This document shows positions 9,595 to 19,810 of a stretch of 64,000 nt of DNA, piece by piece. Both the position numbers and the translations under genes were made by a program. The notes beneath the pieces were generated by a model that was given only the letters and a program-made list of their open reading frames with translations, was not told the DNA's origin and ran no database searches. This DNA is from Burkholderiaceae bacterium (lineage in GTDB: Bacteria > Pseudomonadota > Gammaproteobacteria > Burkholderiales > Burkholderiaceae_C), in NCBI GenBank assembly GCA_031253795.1, contig JAIRVR010000017.1, positions 1 through 64,000 on the forward strand, written 5' to 3'. Within the stretch, counting starts at the first letter, position 1, and each line of letters begins with the position of its first letter.

Positions 9595-10893
9595 ATGAAC
9601 TGGATGGAACGGGTGTTCAAGCTCACCGAGCACGGCACCAATGTAAGAACCGAACTGGTCGCCGGCCTGACGACTTTCCTGACGATGGCCTACATCATCT
9701 TCGTCAACCCCTCCATCCTCGGGGATGCGGGCATGCCCAAGGGCGCGGTCTTCGTGGCCACCTGCCTGATCGCGGCACTGGGCACGACCATCATGGCGCT
9801 GTACGCCAACTATCCGATTGCGCTGGCGCCGGGCATGGGCCTGAACGCCTACTTCGCCTACGTGGTCGTGCTGCACATGGGCTTTACCTGGCAGGCGGCA
9901 CTGGGTGCGGTCTTCGTCTCGGGCTGCCTGTTCCTGCTGGTGACGGTCTTCGGCCTGCGCGAACTCATCATCAAGGGCATACCGCCGTCCATACGCATAG
10001 CGATCACGGTGGGCATCGGCCTGTTCCTGGCGCTGATCGCACTCAAGAGCGCGGGCATCGTCGCAGCCTCGCCGGCCACCTACGTGACGCTGGGCGATCT
10101 GCACAAGCCCGAGGTCATCCTGGCCTCGCTGGGCTTTCTGATCATCGTCGTGCTGGACCGCCTCAAGGTGCCGGGCGCCATCCTGATCGGCATCGTGGCC
10201 GTGACCGTGGCCTCGTTCTTCTTCGCGGGCAACGAGTTCCACGGCATCTTCTCCGCGCCGCCCTCGATCGCTCCCACCTTCCTGCAGCTGGACATCAAGT
10301 CGGCGCTGACGGGCGGCATCCTCAACGTGGTGCTGGTGTTCTTTCTGGTCGAGCTGTTCGACGCCACGGGCACGCTCATGGGCGTGGCCAAGCGCGCCGG
10401 CCTGCTGGTGCCTGCACGCATGCAGCGCTTCAACCGCTCGCTGCTGGCCGACAGCGGCGCCATCTTCGCGGGTTCGCTGCTGGGCACATCCAGCACCACG
10501 GCCTATGTGGAAAGCGCGGCCGGCGTCCAGGCTGGCGGCCGCACGGGCCTGACGGCGCTGACCGTGGCCGTGCTCTTCCTGTGCTGCCTGTTCCTGGCAC
10601 CGCTGGCCGGCGTCGTGCCCGCCTATGCCACGGCACCGGCCCTGTTCTTCGTGGCCTGCCTGATGCTCAAGGAGCTGACCGAGATCGAATGGGGTGAAAC
10701 CACCGAGGCCATCCCCGCCGCCGTCACGGCCCTGCTCATGCCCTTCACCTACTCGGTGGCCAACGGCCTGGCCTTCGGCTTCATCACCTATGCCGTGCTC
10801 AAGCTGTTCACGGGCCGTGCCAAGGAAGTGCACTGGATGGTGTGGCTGATCGGAGGCGTCTTCCTCTTCAAGTTTGTGTATATCGGCGGCTGA
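9595..10893 (+). CDS. NCS2/AzgA-type adenine/guanine/hypoxanthine permease
   Basis: MNWMERVFKLTEHGTNVRTELVAGLTTFLTMAYIIFVNPSIL...APGMGLNAYF. Confidence 0.92.
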   Translation: MNWMERVFKLTEHGTNVRTELVAGLTTFLTMAYIIFVNPSILGDAGMPKGAVFVATCLIAALGTTIMALYANYPIALAPGMGLNAYFAYVVVLHMGFTWQAALGAVFVSGCLFLLVTVFGLRELIIKGIPPSIRIAITVGIGLFLALIALKSAGIVAASPATYVTLGDLHKPEVILASLGFLIIVVLDRLKVPGAILIGIVAVTVASFFFAGNEFHGIFSAPPSIAPTFLQLDIKSALTGGILNVVLVFFLVELFDATGTLMGVAKRAGLLVPARMQRFNRSLLADSGAIFAGSLLGTSSTTAYVESAAGVQAGGRTGLTALTVAVLFLCCLFLAPLAGVVPAYATAPALFFVACLMLKELTEIEWGETTEAIPAAVTALLMPFTYSVANGLAFGFITYAVLKLFTGRAKEVHWMVWLIGGVFLFKFVYIGG

Positions 10894-10915
10894 TACCGCA
10901 GCGATGCATGGTGGG

Positions 10916-10956
10916 GGCCCGTGCCTGGCAGCGATGCCTTGCACGGGCCTTTTTTG
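10916..10956 (+). terminator. Rho-independent terminator after purine permease
   Basis: GGCCCGTGC ... GCACGGGCC followed by T7. Confidence 0.85.
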
Positions 10957-10966
10957 CAGGGAGGTG

Positions 10967-12106
10967 CTATGCGGGGTAGATGGCGCCCAGGATGCGCGGG
11001 CCGCGCGCGCCCGTGACGGCCGGCAGGTTGCCCGGCAGGCCCAGCAGGGCCTGGCGTGCCAGCCAGGCGAAGGCAGCGGCCTCCACCTGCAGCGGCGGCA
11101 GGCCGCGCGTGGCCGTGGTGTCCACGGCCACGCCGGGCAGCAGGGCGGCGATGCGCTGCATCAGATGGGCATTGAAGGCGCCGCCGCCGCAGACCAGCAG
11201 TTCGCTGCCTGCGCGCCCGAAGCGCTGCACGGCGTCGGCGCAGGCACGGGCCGTGAATTCGGTGAGCGTGGCCTGCACATCGGCCGGGGCCGTACCGGCC
11301 GCACAGGCGGCGAGATGGCCGGCCAGCCATTCGGCGTGGAACAGGTCGCGGCCCGTGCTCTTGGGCGGCGGCTCGCGCAGAAAGGGCTCGGCCAGCAGCC
11401 TGTCCAGCAAGGCGGGCCACACCTTGCCCGTGGCGGCCCATCGGCCTGCATCGTCGTAGGGCTGGCCCGTGTGGGCCTGGCACCAGCCGTCCATCAGCGC
11501 ATTGCCGGGGCCGCAATCGAAGCCCAGCACACCGCCGTCATCGGCCAGCACGCTGAGGTTGGCAATGCCGCCGATGTTGAGCACCAGCACGGTCTTGCCG
11601 GGCTGCCCGAACACGCCCTGGTGAAACGCCGGCACCAGAGGCGCACCCTGGCCCCCCGCCGCCACGTCGCGGCTGCGCAGATCGGCCACCACGGCAATGC
11701 CGCACAGCTCGGCCAGCAGGGCAGGGCTGTTGAGCTGCAGCGTATAGCCCGTGCCATCGAACATCTGCGGGCGGTGGCGCACGGTCTGGCCATGGGCGCC
11801 GATGGCGGCGATCCGGCTCGGCTCCATGCCCGTGGCCTTCAGCAGTTCGCGCACCACCTCGGCATAGCAGCGCGCCAGCCCGTTGGCCGCCAGGGCCGCA
11901 CGGTGCAGCTCGTCGCCGCCCTCGGGGCGGTTGAGGGCCAGCAGCTCGGCGCGCAGCGGCGCGTCGAAGCCGCGGCTGGCATGCCACAGGACCTGGCTGC
12001 CCCGGGAGAAGTCCACCAGCACGCCATCCACGCCGTCCAGCGAGGTACCGGACATCAGGCCTATGCAGTAGCGATGGGGGAGGGGGGACGTGGTGGGCTG
12101 GGTCAT
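10967..12106 (-). CDS. anmK: Anhydro-N-acetylmuramic acid kinase
   Basis: RYCIGLMSGTSLDGVDGVLVDF...VLNIGGIANLSVL...DCGPGNALMD. Confidence 0.95.
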   Translation of the reverse strand: MTQPTTSPLPHRYCIGLMSGTSLDGVDGVLVDFSRGSQVLWHASRGFDAPLRAELLALNRPEGGDELHRAALAANGLARCYAEVVRELLKATGMEPSRIAAIGAHGQTVRHRPQMFDGTGYTLQLNSPALLAELCGIAVVADLRSRDVAAGGQGAPLVPAFHQGVFGQPGKTVLVLNIGGIANLSVLADDGGVLGFDCGPGNALMDGWCQAHTGQPYDDAGRWAATGKVWPALLDRLLAEPFLREPPPKSTGRDLFHAEWLAGHLAACAAGTAPADVQATLTEFTARACADAVQRFGRAGSELLVCGGGAFNAHLMQRIAALLPGVAVDTTATRGLPPLQVEAAAFAWLARQALLGLPGNLPAVTGARGPRILGAIYPA

Positions 12107-12167
12107 GCGGCAATGGTAGCTGCGCGGTCTGCAGGTCGGGTCACAAAACGCACGTGGCCCGGAAGCG

Positions 12168-12193
12168 GCAAAGGCTGCCGAAGCAGCCTTTGC
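12168..12193 (-). terminator. Stable hairpin downstream of M23 peptidase (UUCG tetraloop on minus strand)
   Basis: Perfect 11-bp arms GCAAAGGCTGC/GCAGCCTTTGC; loop TTCG on minus strand; no T-run. Confidence 0.55.
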
Positions 12194-12217
12194 GGGATTG
12201 ATGCCGGAGGGGCGTGC

Positions 12218-13618
12218 TCAGCGCTCGCCGGTGCTGGCCAGGGCCAGGGCTTCGTTCGAGGCCTGCAGCTCGATGCGCATCTGCGAGGCCAGCCTGTCGA
12301 AGGCCGCGCGGCCGGCCTTGGAGACCGGGCGGGCCGAATCCGTGGCCTGGACGATGGTCATGGGGTCGCGGTGCTGGCCGTTGACGCGGAACTCGAAGTG
12401 CAGGTGGGGGCCCGTGGCCCAGCCTGTGGAGCCCACGTTGCCGATGATGTCGCCCTGCTCCACGCGCTGGCCGCGCGTGACGCCGATGTGGCTCAGGTGG
12501 GCGTAGACCGTGGTGTGGCTGTTGGCATGGTCCACGAAGACCACATTGCCATAGCCGTTCTGCACGCCGGCGAAGGAGACCACGCCATCACCGACGGTGC
12601 GGACCTTGGTGCCCGTGGGGGCCGCGAAGTCCGTGCCCAGGTGGGCGCGCCAGGTCTTCTGGATGGGGTGCATGCGCATGGCAAAGCCGCTGCTGATGCG
12701 CGAGAACTCCACGGGCGAGGTCAGATAGGCCTGGCGGCGGCTCTTGCCGTCCATGGTGTAGTAGTCGCCCTTGGCCTTGCCTTCATCCTGGAACCACAGG
12801 GCCTGCACGACCTTGCCGTTGTTGTGGAATTCGGCGCTGAGCACACGGCCTGCACGCAGGGGCTCGCCGTCGGCTTCCAGCGATTCGTAGACCACCGAGA
12901 AGCGGTCGCCCTTGCGCAGGCTGCGGCGGAAGTCCACATCGCCCTGGAAGATGTCGGCCATCTGCATGGCCACGGTGTCGGGGATGGAGTCTGCGTCGGT
13001 GGCCGCGAACAGCGAGCTGCGGATGACGCCGCCGGCCAGGCGAGGCGAGGCGGTCAGCTTGCCGCTTTCGATGCGCGTGCTCAGTTCATTGTTCCTGCGC
13101 TCGACCACGAGGCGGCGGAAGCTGCCGTCCTCGTCGGGTGCCCAGCGCACGGTCAGCTGGGTGAGCTGGTGGTCGGGCGTGGTCTCGGCGGTGACCAGGC
13201 GACCGGCGCGGCCCAGCACATGCTGGCGCACCTGGTCGTTGGAACGCATGAAGGCGGCGGCGGCCGGGTCGGCCACGCCCATGCGCTGCAGCAGGCTTTC
13301 GGCCGTGTCGCTGCCGCGCGTGTATTCGGACCGGTACAGGGTCAGGCCCTGGAGGCTGTCGGTCAGCTCCGCGAGCGACTGGCCTTCGGCCAGCGATTCC
13401 ACAGGCGTGGACAGCATGCGCACGGGGATGTCGGCGGGATCGGGGCCTAGATTGGCCACGGCGAAGGCGGCGCCACCGCCTGTGAGCAGGAAGGCGGCCA
13501 CGGCTGCGGTGACACGCTGGGGGTATTGCTGGACAACGGAGCTCAGCTGCACAACGAGGGCACGGCTGGCATTGATCAAGCCAAATTTCACAACATTGAA
13601 TCCTTGGGTCGCGCGCAT
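12218..13618 (-). CDS. M23 family peptidoglycan DD-metalloendopeptidase
   Basis: C-terminal HLGTDFAAPTGTKVRTVGDGVV...VYAHLS...TGWATGPHLHFEFRVNG LytM domain. Confidence 0.92.
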   Translation of the reverse strand: MRATQGFNVVKFGLINASRALVVQLSSVVQQYPQRVTAAVAAFLLTGGGAAFAVANLGPDPADIPVRMLSTPVESLAEGQSLAELTDSLQGLTLYRSEYTRGSDTAESLLQRMGVADPAAAAFMRSNDQVRQHVLGRAGRLVTAETTPDHQLTQLTVRWAPDEDGSFRRLVVERRNNELSTRIESGKLTASPRLAGGVIRSSLFAATDADSIPDTVAMQMADIFQGDVDFRRSLRKGDRFSVVYESLEADGEPLRAGRVLSAEFHNNGKVVQALWFQDEGKAKGDYYTMDGKSRRQAYLTSPVEFSRISSGFAMRMHPIQKTWRAHLGTDFAAPTGTKVRTVGDGVVSFAGVQNGYGNVVFVDHANSHTTVYAHLSHIGVTRGQRVEQGDIIGNVGSTGWATGPHLHFEFRVNGQHRDPMTIVQATDSARPVSKAGRAAFDRLASQMRIELQASNEALALASTGER

Positions 13619-13787
13619 CCAGGTGGATGAACCATGCGTGGAGCATCGCGGCGGCGGGATACGCGCTCCAGACGGGCAACATGTCCGCGCTCTGCGGTGC
13701 GGATAGTCGGGCGTCTAGAATTCGCCGCAGCGAGAAAATTCCCGGAGTATACCGACGCCGTCCTACGCCGCCTGGCGAAAAACCCTT

Positions 13788-15020
13788 ATGAATCAATCTG
13801 CTGTTACAACATACCCGGTCACCGACGGTGTAGGCCAAGCGCTTGAAATCACCCTGCGTGGCGTGGACGAGCTGCTGCCCCAGGCCGACTGGGTCCAGAA
13901 ACTGGCCCGTTCCGAGGCCACGGGCGTGCCGCTGCGCATCAAACTGGGCCTGGATCCCACGGCACCCGACATCCACCTGGGCCATACCGTGGTGCTCAAC
14001 AAGATGCGCCAGCTCCAGGACCTGGGCCATCAGGTGATCTTTCTGATCGGCGACTTCACCACCCTGATCGGCGACCCCTCGGGCCGCAACAGCACGCGTC
14101 CGCCGCTGACCGCCGAGCAGATCAAGGTCAACGCCGAGACCTACTACACCCAGGCCGCCAAGGTGCTGGACCCGGCGCGCACCGAAGTGCGCTACAACAG
14201 CGAATGGTGCGACAAGCTGGGCGCGCGCGGCATGATCGAACTGTCGGCCAAGTACACGGTGGCCCGCATGATGGAGCGCAACGATTTCCACCAGCGTTTC
14301 ACCGACGGCAGCTCCATCAGCCTGCACGAATTCCTGTACCCGCTGCTGCAGGGCTATGACTCCGTGGCCCTGAAGTCTGACCTGGAACTGGGCGGAACCG
14401 ACCAGAAATTCAACCTGCTGATGGGACGCCACCTCCAGCAGGAATATGGGCAGGAGCCGCAGTGCGTGCTTACCATGCCGTTGCTGGTAGGCCTGGACGG
14501 CGAGCAGAAGATGTCCAAGTCCAAGCACAACTACATCGGCATCACCGAGGACGCCAACACCATGTTCGCCAAGGTGCTGAGCATTTCGGACACGCTGATG
14601 TGGGACTGGTACACCCTGCTGTCGTTCAAGAGCCTGGCCGACATCGCCGCGCTCAAGGCCGAGATCGCGGGCGGGCGCAACCCCAAGGACGCCAAGGTGC
14701 TGCTGGCCAAGGAAATCACCGCGCGCTTTCACAGCGCGGCCCTGGCCGATGCGGCCGAGCAGGATTTCATCAACCGCAGCAAGGGCGGCGTGCCCGAGGA
14801 CATCCCCGAAGTCCGCCTGGAAGGCGCTCCCCTGGGCATTGGCGCCCTGCTCAAGCAGGCCAACCTCGCGCCTTCGACCAGCGAGGCCAACCGCCTCATC
14901 GACGGCGGCGGCGTGCGTGTGGATGGGGCGGCCGTCAGCGACCGCGGCCTCAAGCTGGAGGTCGGGACCTATGTGGTTCAGATCGGCAAGCGCAAGTTCG
15001 CCCGCGTGACCCTGGGCTGA
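13788..15020 (+). CDS. tyrS: Tyrosyl-tRNA synthetase
   Basis: [42 protein letters not shown]-terminal S4-like domain. Confidence 0.96.
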   Translation: MNQSAVTTYPVTDGVGQALEITLRGVDELLPQADWVQKLARSEATGVPLRIKLGLDPTAPDIHLGHTVVLNKMRQLQDLGHQVIFLIGDFTTLIGDPSGRNSTRPPLTAEQIKVNAETYYTQAAKVLDPARTEVRYNSEWCDKLGARGMIELSAKYTVARMMERNDFHQRFTDGSSISLHEFLYPLLQGYDSVALKSDLELGGTDQKFNLLMGRHLQQEYGQEPQCVLTMPLLVGLDGEQKMSKSKHNYIGITEDANTMFAKVLSISDTLMWDWYTLLSFKSLADIAALKAEIAGGRNPKDAKVLLAKEITARFHSAALADAAEQDFINRSKGGVPEDIPEVRLEGAPLGIGALLKQANLAPSTSEANRLIDGGGVRVDGAAVSDRGLKLEVGTYVVQIGKRKFARVTLG

Positions 15021-15048
15021 CAAGTCGGCAGTCGCGCAGACCGGCACG

Positions 15049-15069
15049 GCCCTTCGGGGCCGTTTTTCA
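15049..15069. terminator. Terminator between convergent tyrS and LysR gene
   Basis: CGGCCC-ttcg-GGGCCGTTTTT. Confidence 0.75.
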
Positions 15070-16041
15070 TGGGCTATCGGGTGCCAGCACTTCGCGCGTG
15101 ACCTCGGCCTGTTCCAGCAGCCACTGGCAGAAGGCCGCGACCTCGGGGCGTTCGGCGCTGCGCGGTCCCACCAGCAGCCAGTAGGCCAGCGGTGACTCGA
15201 GCCGGTGGCGCGGCAGTGCCTCCACCAGGGTGCCCGCGGCCAGCGCATCGGCCACCAGAGGCAGCCGGGCGATGGCCAGGCCCTGGCCGGCCAGGGCGGC
15301 CTGCACGATCTGGTGGGCATAGTTGAAGTACAGCCAGCGCGGCGGCTGGAGCTGGTCGCAGCCCTGGGCGCCGAACCAGCGCTGCCAGCTCAGCCATTCG
15401 AGCTGGGGCATGCGGTGCACGTCGCCGGTCTCGATCAGCGTGTACTTCGCGGCATCGGCCGGATGGCGCAGCGGCGGGCCCTGCTCCAGCAGGCGCGGGC
15501 TGGCGACCACCGCCAGCTGTTCGCCGAACAGACGCCGTGCCTGGGGCCAGGCATCGCTGGCGCGGCCATAGCGCAGGGCCAGGTCCACGTCCGTGGTGTC
15601 CAGGTCCATCACGGTGTCGCTGGTGTCGATGCGGATGTCCACGTCGGGCCAGGCGCGCTGCAGCGATTCGAGGCGCGGTATCAGCCACAGGGAGGCAAAG
15701 CTGGCCCAGGTCGTGACGGCCACGCTTTTGCGGCCCACGGTCTGGCGGATCTGGCGCACCGAGGCATCGATCTGCTCCAGTGCGGGCGCTGCCGAGCGCA
15801 GCAGCAGGGCACCGGCTCCCGTCAGCTCCACGGCCCGCGTGTGGCGCAGGAACAGCGGCACACCGACCTCGTCTTCCAGCGACTGGATCTGGCGGCTGAC
15901 GGCCGACTGGGTCAGGGCCAGCTCGTCGGCCGCAGCGCGGAAACTGAGGTGGCGCGCCACGGCCAGAAAGGCTCGCAGATGGCCGGCGCCGATGGCGCGT
16001 GTGCGCAACAGGGGGGCGGAGGCGGTGGTGGCATGGGGCAT
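15067..16041 (-). CDS. LysR family (GcvA-like) transcriptional regulator
   Basis: HLRAFLAVARHLSFRAAADELALTQSAVSRQIQSLEDEVGVPLFLRHTRAVELT; start taken at MPHATT. Confidence 0.88.
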   Translation of the reverse strand: MPHATTASAPLLRTRAIGAGHLRAFLAVARHLSFRAAADELALTQSAVSRQIQSLEDEVGVPLFLRHTRAVELTGAGALLLRSAAPALEQIDASVRQIRQTVGRKSVAVTTWASFASLWLIPRLESLQRAWPDVDIRIDTSDTVMDLDTTDVDLALRYGRASDAWPQARRLFGEQLAVVASPRLLEQGPPLRHPADAAKYTLIETGDVHRMPQLEWLSWQRWFGAQGCDQLQPPRWLYFNYAHQIVQAALAGQGLAIARLPLVADALAAGTLVEALPRHRLESPLAYWLLVGPRSAERPEVAAFCQWLLEQAEVTREVLAPDSP

Positions 16042-16177
16042 GGCGCTGCCGAGCATACGGCAATCGGGCGACACGGCGCGTTGTCATGCGCGTGGCGGCA
16101 AGAGACTGGCACCATCGTGCCAGGGGCTGATAATCATCGCGTTGCCGGCACTGCTTGGCGCTTCCACTGAAACACCT

Positions 16178-17605
16178 ATGACAGCACCTCTGGATCTCGT
16201 CATCATGGCCGCGGGCAAGGGCACGCGCATGAAGAGCCGCCTTCCCAAAGTCCTGCAGCGCCTCGCGGGCCGGCCCCTGCTGGGCCATGTGCTCAGCACC
16301 GCGGCCCGGCTGCAGGCGCGTTCGGCCGTGGTCGTCACCGGCCACTGTGCCGAACAGGTCGAGGCTGCCATGTCGCAGGCCCACGGCGATGGCGGCATGG
16401 CCCTGCGCTTCGTGCGCCAGGAACCGCAGCTGGGCACGGGCCATGCCGTGCAGCAGGCCGTACCGGCCCTGGCCGGCGATGGCACCGTGGTCGTGCTCTC
16501 GGGCGATGTGCCGCTGACGCGTGCCGATACCTTGCAGGCCCTGGTCGATGCAGCCGGCGGTGAGCACCTGGCCCTGCTGACCGTGCGCCTGCCCGATCCC
16601 ACGGGCTATGGCCGCATCGTGCGCGGCCCGGACGGCACGGTCCGGCGCATCGTCGAGCAAAAGGATGCCAGCGAGGCCGAGCTCGGCATCCAGGAAATCT
16701 ACAGCGGCATCATGGCCGTGCCCGCGGCCCGTCTGGCCGGCTGGCTGGCCCGCCTGACCAATGACAATGCCCAGAGCGAGTACTACCTGACCGACGTGGT
16801 GGCCATGGCGGTGGCCGACGGCGTTCCCGTGGTCGCCCACCGCATCGACGATGCCGTGCAGGTGGCCGGCGTGAACAGCCCGCTGCAGCTGGCCGAGCTG
16901 GAGCGCGCCCACCAGGGCGCCCACGCCCGTGCCCTGATGGAGCAGGGCGTGCGCCTGGCCGACCCGGCGCGCCTGGACCTGCGCGACGACGCGCGCGGCC
17001 GCGCGGCCGAACTGGTCTGCGCCCAGGACGTGGATATCGACGTGGGCTGCATCTTCAGCGGCCGGGTGGAGATCGGCGAAGGCACGCGCATCGGCGCCTA
17101 TTGCAGCATCGCCAACGCCACGATCGCCGCGGGCGCCGTCATCCATCCCTATACCCACATCGATGGCGAAAAGGCCGGCGTCAGCGTGGGCGAGGGTGCC
17201 CTGGTCGGCCCCTTCGCGCGCCTGCGCCCCGGCGCGCAGCTGGGCCGCGAAGTGCACATCGGCAATTTCGTCGAGGTCAAGAACTCCCAGCTGGCCGATG
17301 GCGCCAAGGCCAACCACCTGGCCTACCTGGGCGATGCCACGGTGGGCGAGCGCGTCAATTACGGCGCAGGTTCCATCACGGCCAACTACGATGGCGTGAA
17401 CAAGCACCGCACCGTCATCGAGGCGGATGTCCAGATCGGCAGCAATTGCGTGCTGGTGGCCCCCGTGACCATAGGCGCCGGCGGCACCGTGGGCGGCGGC
17501 TCCACCATCACCAAGAACACGGAACCCGGCGTGCTTTCCGTATCGCGGGGCCGGCAGGTCAGCATCACCAGCTGGAAGCGGCCGGTGAAGCTGCCCAAGC
17601 CCTGA
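16178..17605 (+). CDS. glmU: Bifunctional N-acetylglucosamine-1-phosphate uridyltransferase / glucosamine-1-phosphate acetyltransferase
   Basis: LDLVIMAAGKGTRMKSRLPKVLQRLAGRPLLGHVL; left-handed beta-helix C-terminus. Confidence 0.96.
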   Translation: MTAPLDLVIMAAGKGTRMKSRLPKVLQRLAGRPLLGHVLSTAARLQARSAVVVTGHCAEQVEAAMSQAHGDGGMALRFVRQEPQLGTGHAVQQAVPALAGDGTVVVLSGDVPLTRADTLQALVDAAGGEHLALLTVRLPDPTGYGRIVRGPDGTVRRIVEQKDASEAELGIQEIYSGIMAVPAARLAGWLARLTNDNAQSEYYLTDVVAMAVADGVPVVAHRIDDAVQVAGVNSPLQLAELERAHQGAHARALMEQGVRLADPARLDLRDDARGRAAELVCAQDVDIDVGCIFSGRVEIGEGTRIGAYCSIANATIAAGAVIHPYTHIDGEKAGVSVGEGALVGPFARLRPGAQLGREVHIGNFVEVKNSQLADGAKANHLAYLGDATVGERVNYGAGSITANYDGVNKHRTVIEADVQIGSNCVLVAPVTIGAGGTVGGGSTITKNTEPGVLSVSRGRQVSITSWKRPVKLPKP

Positions 17606-17648
17606 ATTGCGCGGGCCGGCGGTCCGCTTTTTCCTGACTTTCCCGTCC

Positions 17649-18518
17649 ATGCATATGAAGGAAAACTCCGATCCCATGGCATCGACCGACCCGCCCAGCG
17701 ACTGGGCTGGCACTCCCAGGACGCTGGAGGCCGCGCTGGAGCGGCTGACCCAGCGCGAGCAGGAATTGCAGGCCCTGCGCCAGGCCCAGCAGGAATGGCT
17801 GCACGCGGTCTCGCACGACCTGCGCGCGCCGCTGCGCCATGTGCTCTCGTTCGGCCCCCTGGTGGACGAACTGCTGGGCCAGGCCATGCCTACGCCCCAG
17901 GACTTGCAGGAGGCGCGCGAATTCCTGCGCACCATGGACCAGTCGGCACGCCGCATGGGCGGCATGCTCGACGGCCTGCTGGCACTGGCACGCGCCGCAC
18001 GCACTCCGCTGCAGTGGCAGCCCGTGGCCTTGCAGGAGCTGCTGGTGCAGGCACAGCAGGCCGTGCTGGCGCGCCCGCAGTGGGCGGGACTGCAGGGCGC
18101 GCAGCCGCCACGCCAGGTGCAGTGGCTGCTGCCGCCGCAATGCCCGGCCGTGCGTGCCGACGCCGGCCTGCTGCGCCAGGTGCTGGAGGAACTGCTGGAC
18201 AACGCCCTCAAGTTCACCGGGCCTGTGGCCCAGGCGCGCATCGCCGTCGAAGTCGAGCGCGATGCGGACGGGGGCATGGCCCTGAACGTGACGGACAACG
18301 GCGTGGGCTTCGATCCCTCGCGCGCGGGTGCGCTGTTCGGCATCTTCCAGCGCATGCACCGGGAGTCGGAGTTCCCGGGCCTGGGCATGGGCCTGGCCAT
18401 GGCGCGCAGCATCATGCGCCGCCATGGTGGCGAGGCCAGCATACGCGCCATGCCGGGCAGCGGCTGCAGCGTCTGCCTGCGCTGGCCTGGCGGCGAAGTG
18501 CGCAGGACGGATCGCTAG
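17649..18518 (+). CDS. Soluble sensor histidine kinase (HisKA + HATPase), no obvious sensor domain
   Basis: WLHAVSHDLRAPLRHVL H-box; LLDNALKFT N-box; DNGVGFDP; GLGMGLAMARSIMRRHGG. Confidence 0.88.
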   Translation: MHMKENSDPMASTDPPSDWAGTPRTLEAALERLTQREQELQALRQAQQEWLHAVSHDLRAPLRHVLSFGPLVDELLGQAMPTPQDLQEAREFLRTMDQSARRMGGMLDGLLALARAARTPLQWQPVALQELLVQAQQAVLARPQWAGLQGAQPPRQVQWLLPPQCPAVRADAGLLRQVLEELLDNALKFTGPVAQARIAVEVERDADGGMALNVTDNGVGFDPSRAGALFGIFQRMHRESEFPGLGMGLAMARSIMRRHGGEASIRAMPGSGCSVCLRWPGGEVRRTDR

Positions 18519-18534
18519 ACGCTGCCGTCCGCGA

Positions 18535-19656
18535 TCAGGCCCGCGTGTCGTCGGCTGCGGGCTCGGGCTCGGCACCCAACTCGTCGGGCGGCGGCGTGCG
18601 CCGGGTCAGCGGGGCACTGGGAGCCAGCAGGGGTGCGGGAATCACCTGGTCGCGGCCTGCGTCCTTGGCGCTGTAGAGCGCGCTGTCGGCGGCCTGTATC
18701 CAGTCCTTGACCGACAGAAAGCTGGGGTCGGCGGCGGCCACGCCGATGCTGGCGCTGACGCGCAGATGGGGATGCTCGCGCACGCGCAGCTGACTCAGCT
18801 GGTTGCGTATGCGCAGTGCCACCGCATAGGCATCGTCCAGCTGGGTGTGCAGGCACAGCACGGCGAACTCGTCGCCACCATAGCGGCCCGCCGCGTCGTG
18901 CGAGCGCAGGCAGTGCCGGATGGTCAGCCCGATGGCCTGCAGCACTTCGTCGCCCACCGTATGTCCGAAGCTGTCGTTGATGCGCTTGAAATGGTCGATG
19001 TCCACGATCAGCAGGCAGGCCGAGGCCTGGGTCTGGCGGTAGTCGCGCAGCGCGGCCCGTGCCTTTTGCCACCAGTAGTCACGGCTGTACAGCGTGGTCA
19101 GCGGATCGATGCGGCTGAGCACCTGCAGCTTCACGTTCTGGTGGGCCAGTTTGCGCACCAGCTGGCGCGTGGACCAGCTGGAGAACACGCTGTGCAGCAG
19201 CAGCAGGGGCAGCATGCTCAGCTGCATGGCCAGGCTGGCTTCCCAATAGGGTTCGGGCCTGAGCAGCAGGGTCACGGCGCCGGCCGCGGCCAGGGTGGCG
19301 AACAGGGAATGAAGCCAGCCGTCGCGCGTGGAGGTGTGGTTGCGGTCGGCAATGCTGATGGACAGCAGCGCAATGCTGGGCAAGGCGCAGAAATGCATGA
19401 CCGGAATCCAGCTGCCGATGATGATCGCGTCTATCTGCAGATTGGCGTGTTCGGCGCGGTGGCTGTCGCTGCTGTTTCGCGCATGCAGGAAGGCGATATG
19501 GGGCCATATCAGCGAGCTGACCAGGACAAAGCCCCAGACAGCCGTGCTGGCACCCAATTCCGTCATGGCGGTGCCCACGACCAGACCACCCAATGCCATG
19601 CTGGATACGCGCAGGGGATAGGTGCGGCGGTGGATGCGCTGGCGCAAGGACATGGC
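18535..19656 (-). CDS. Diguanylate cyclase with N-terminal MASE2-like membrane domain
   Basis: RRTYPLRVSSMALGGLVVGTAM...; RYGGDEFAVL GGDEF motif; start taken at MSLRQRIHRR. Confidence 0.87.
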   Translation of the reverse strand, partial: AMSLRQRIHRRTYPLRVSSMALGGLVVGTAMTELGASTAVWGFVLVSSLIWPHIAFLHARNSSDSHRAEHANLQIDAIIIGSWIPVMHFCALPSIALLSISIADRNHTSTRDGWLHSLFATLAAAGAVTLLLRPEPYWEASLAMQLSMLPLLLLHSVFSSWSTRQLVRKLAHQNVKLQVLSRIDPLTTLYSRDYWWQKARAALRDYRQTQASACLLIVDIDHFKRINDSFGHTVGDEVLQAIGLTIRHCLRSHDAAGRYGGDEFAVLCLHTQLDDAYAVALRIRNQLSQLRVREHPHLRVSASIGVAAADPSFLSVKDWIQAADSALYSAKDAGRDQVIPAPLLAPSAPLTRRTPPPDELGAEPEPAADDTRA

Positions 19657-19810
19657 GGTGCGGGCCGGGTGCGCGCCAATGGGCAAAGCGCGTCAGAGTG
19701 TTGTTGCATCAATTTGTATCATTCTCGCCCCCTGCGCGCAACGGCCCAGGATATGCGGCAGGGCTGGAAAAACGTCCAATCGGTCGCCTGCGGATCACGC
19801 CTTTTCGCCA

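Noticed and set aside
15074-18451. 1125-aa minus-strand ORF
   Set aside because: Antisense shadow of glmU/HK and out of frame with the LysR gene; low-complexity Arg/Ala/Gly/His-rich translation typical of open frames in high-GC DNA.
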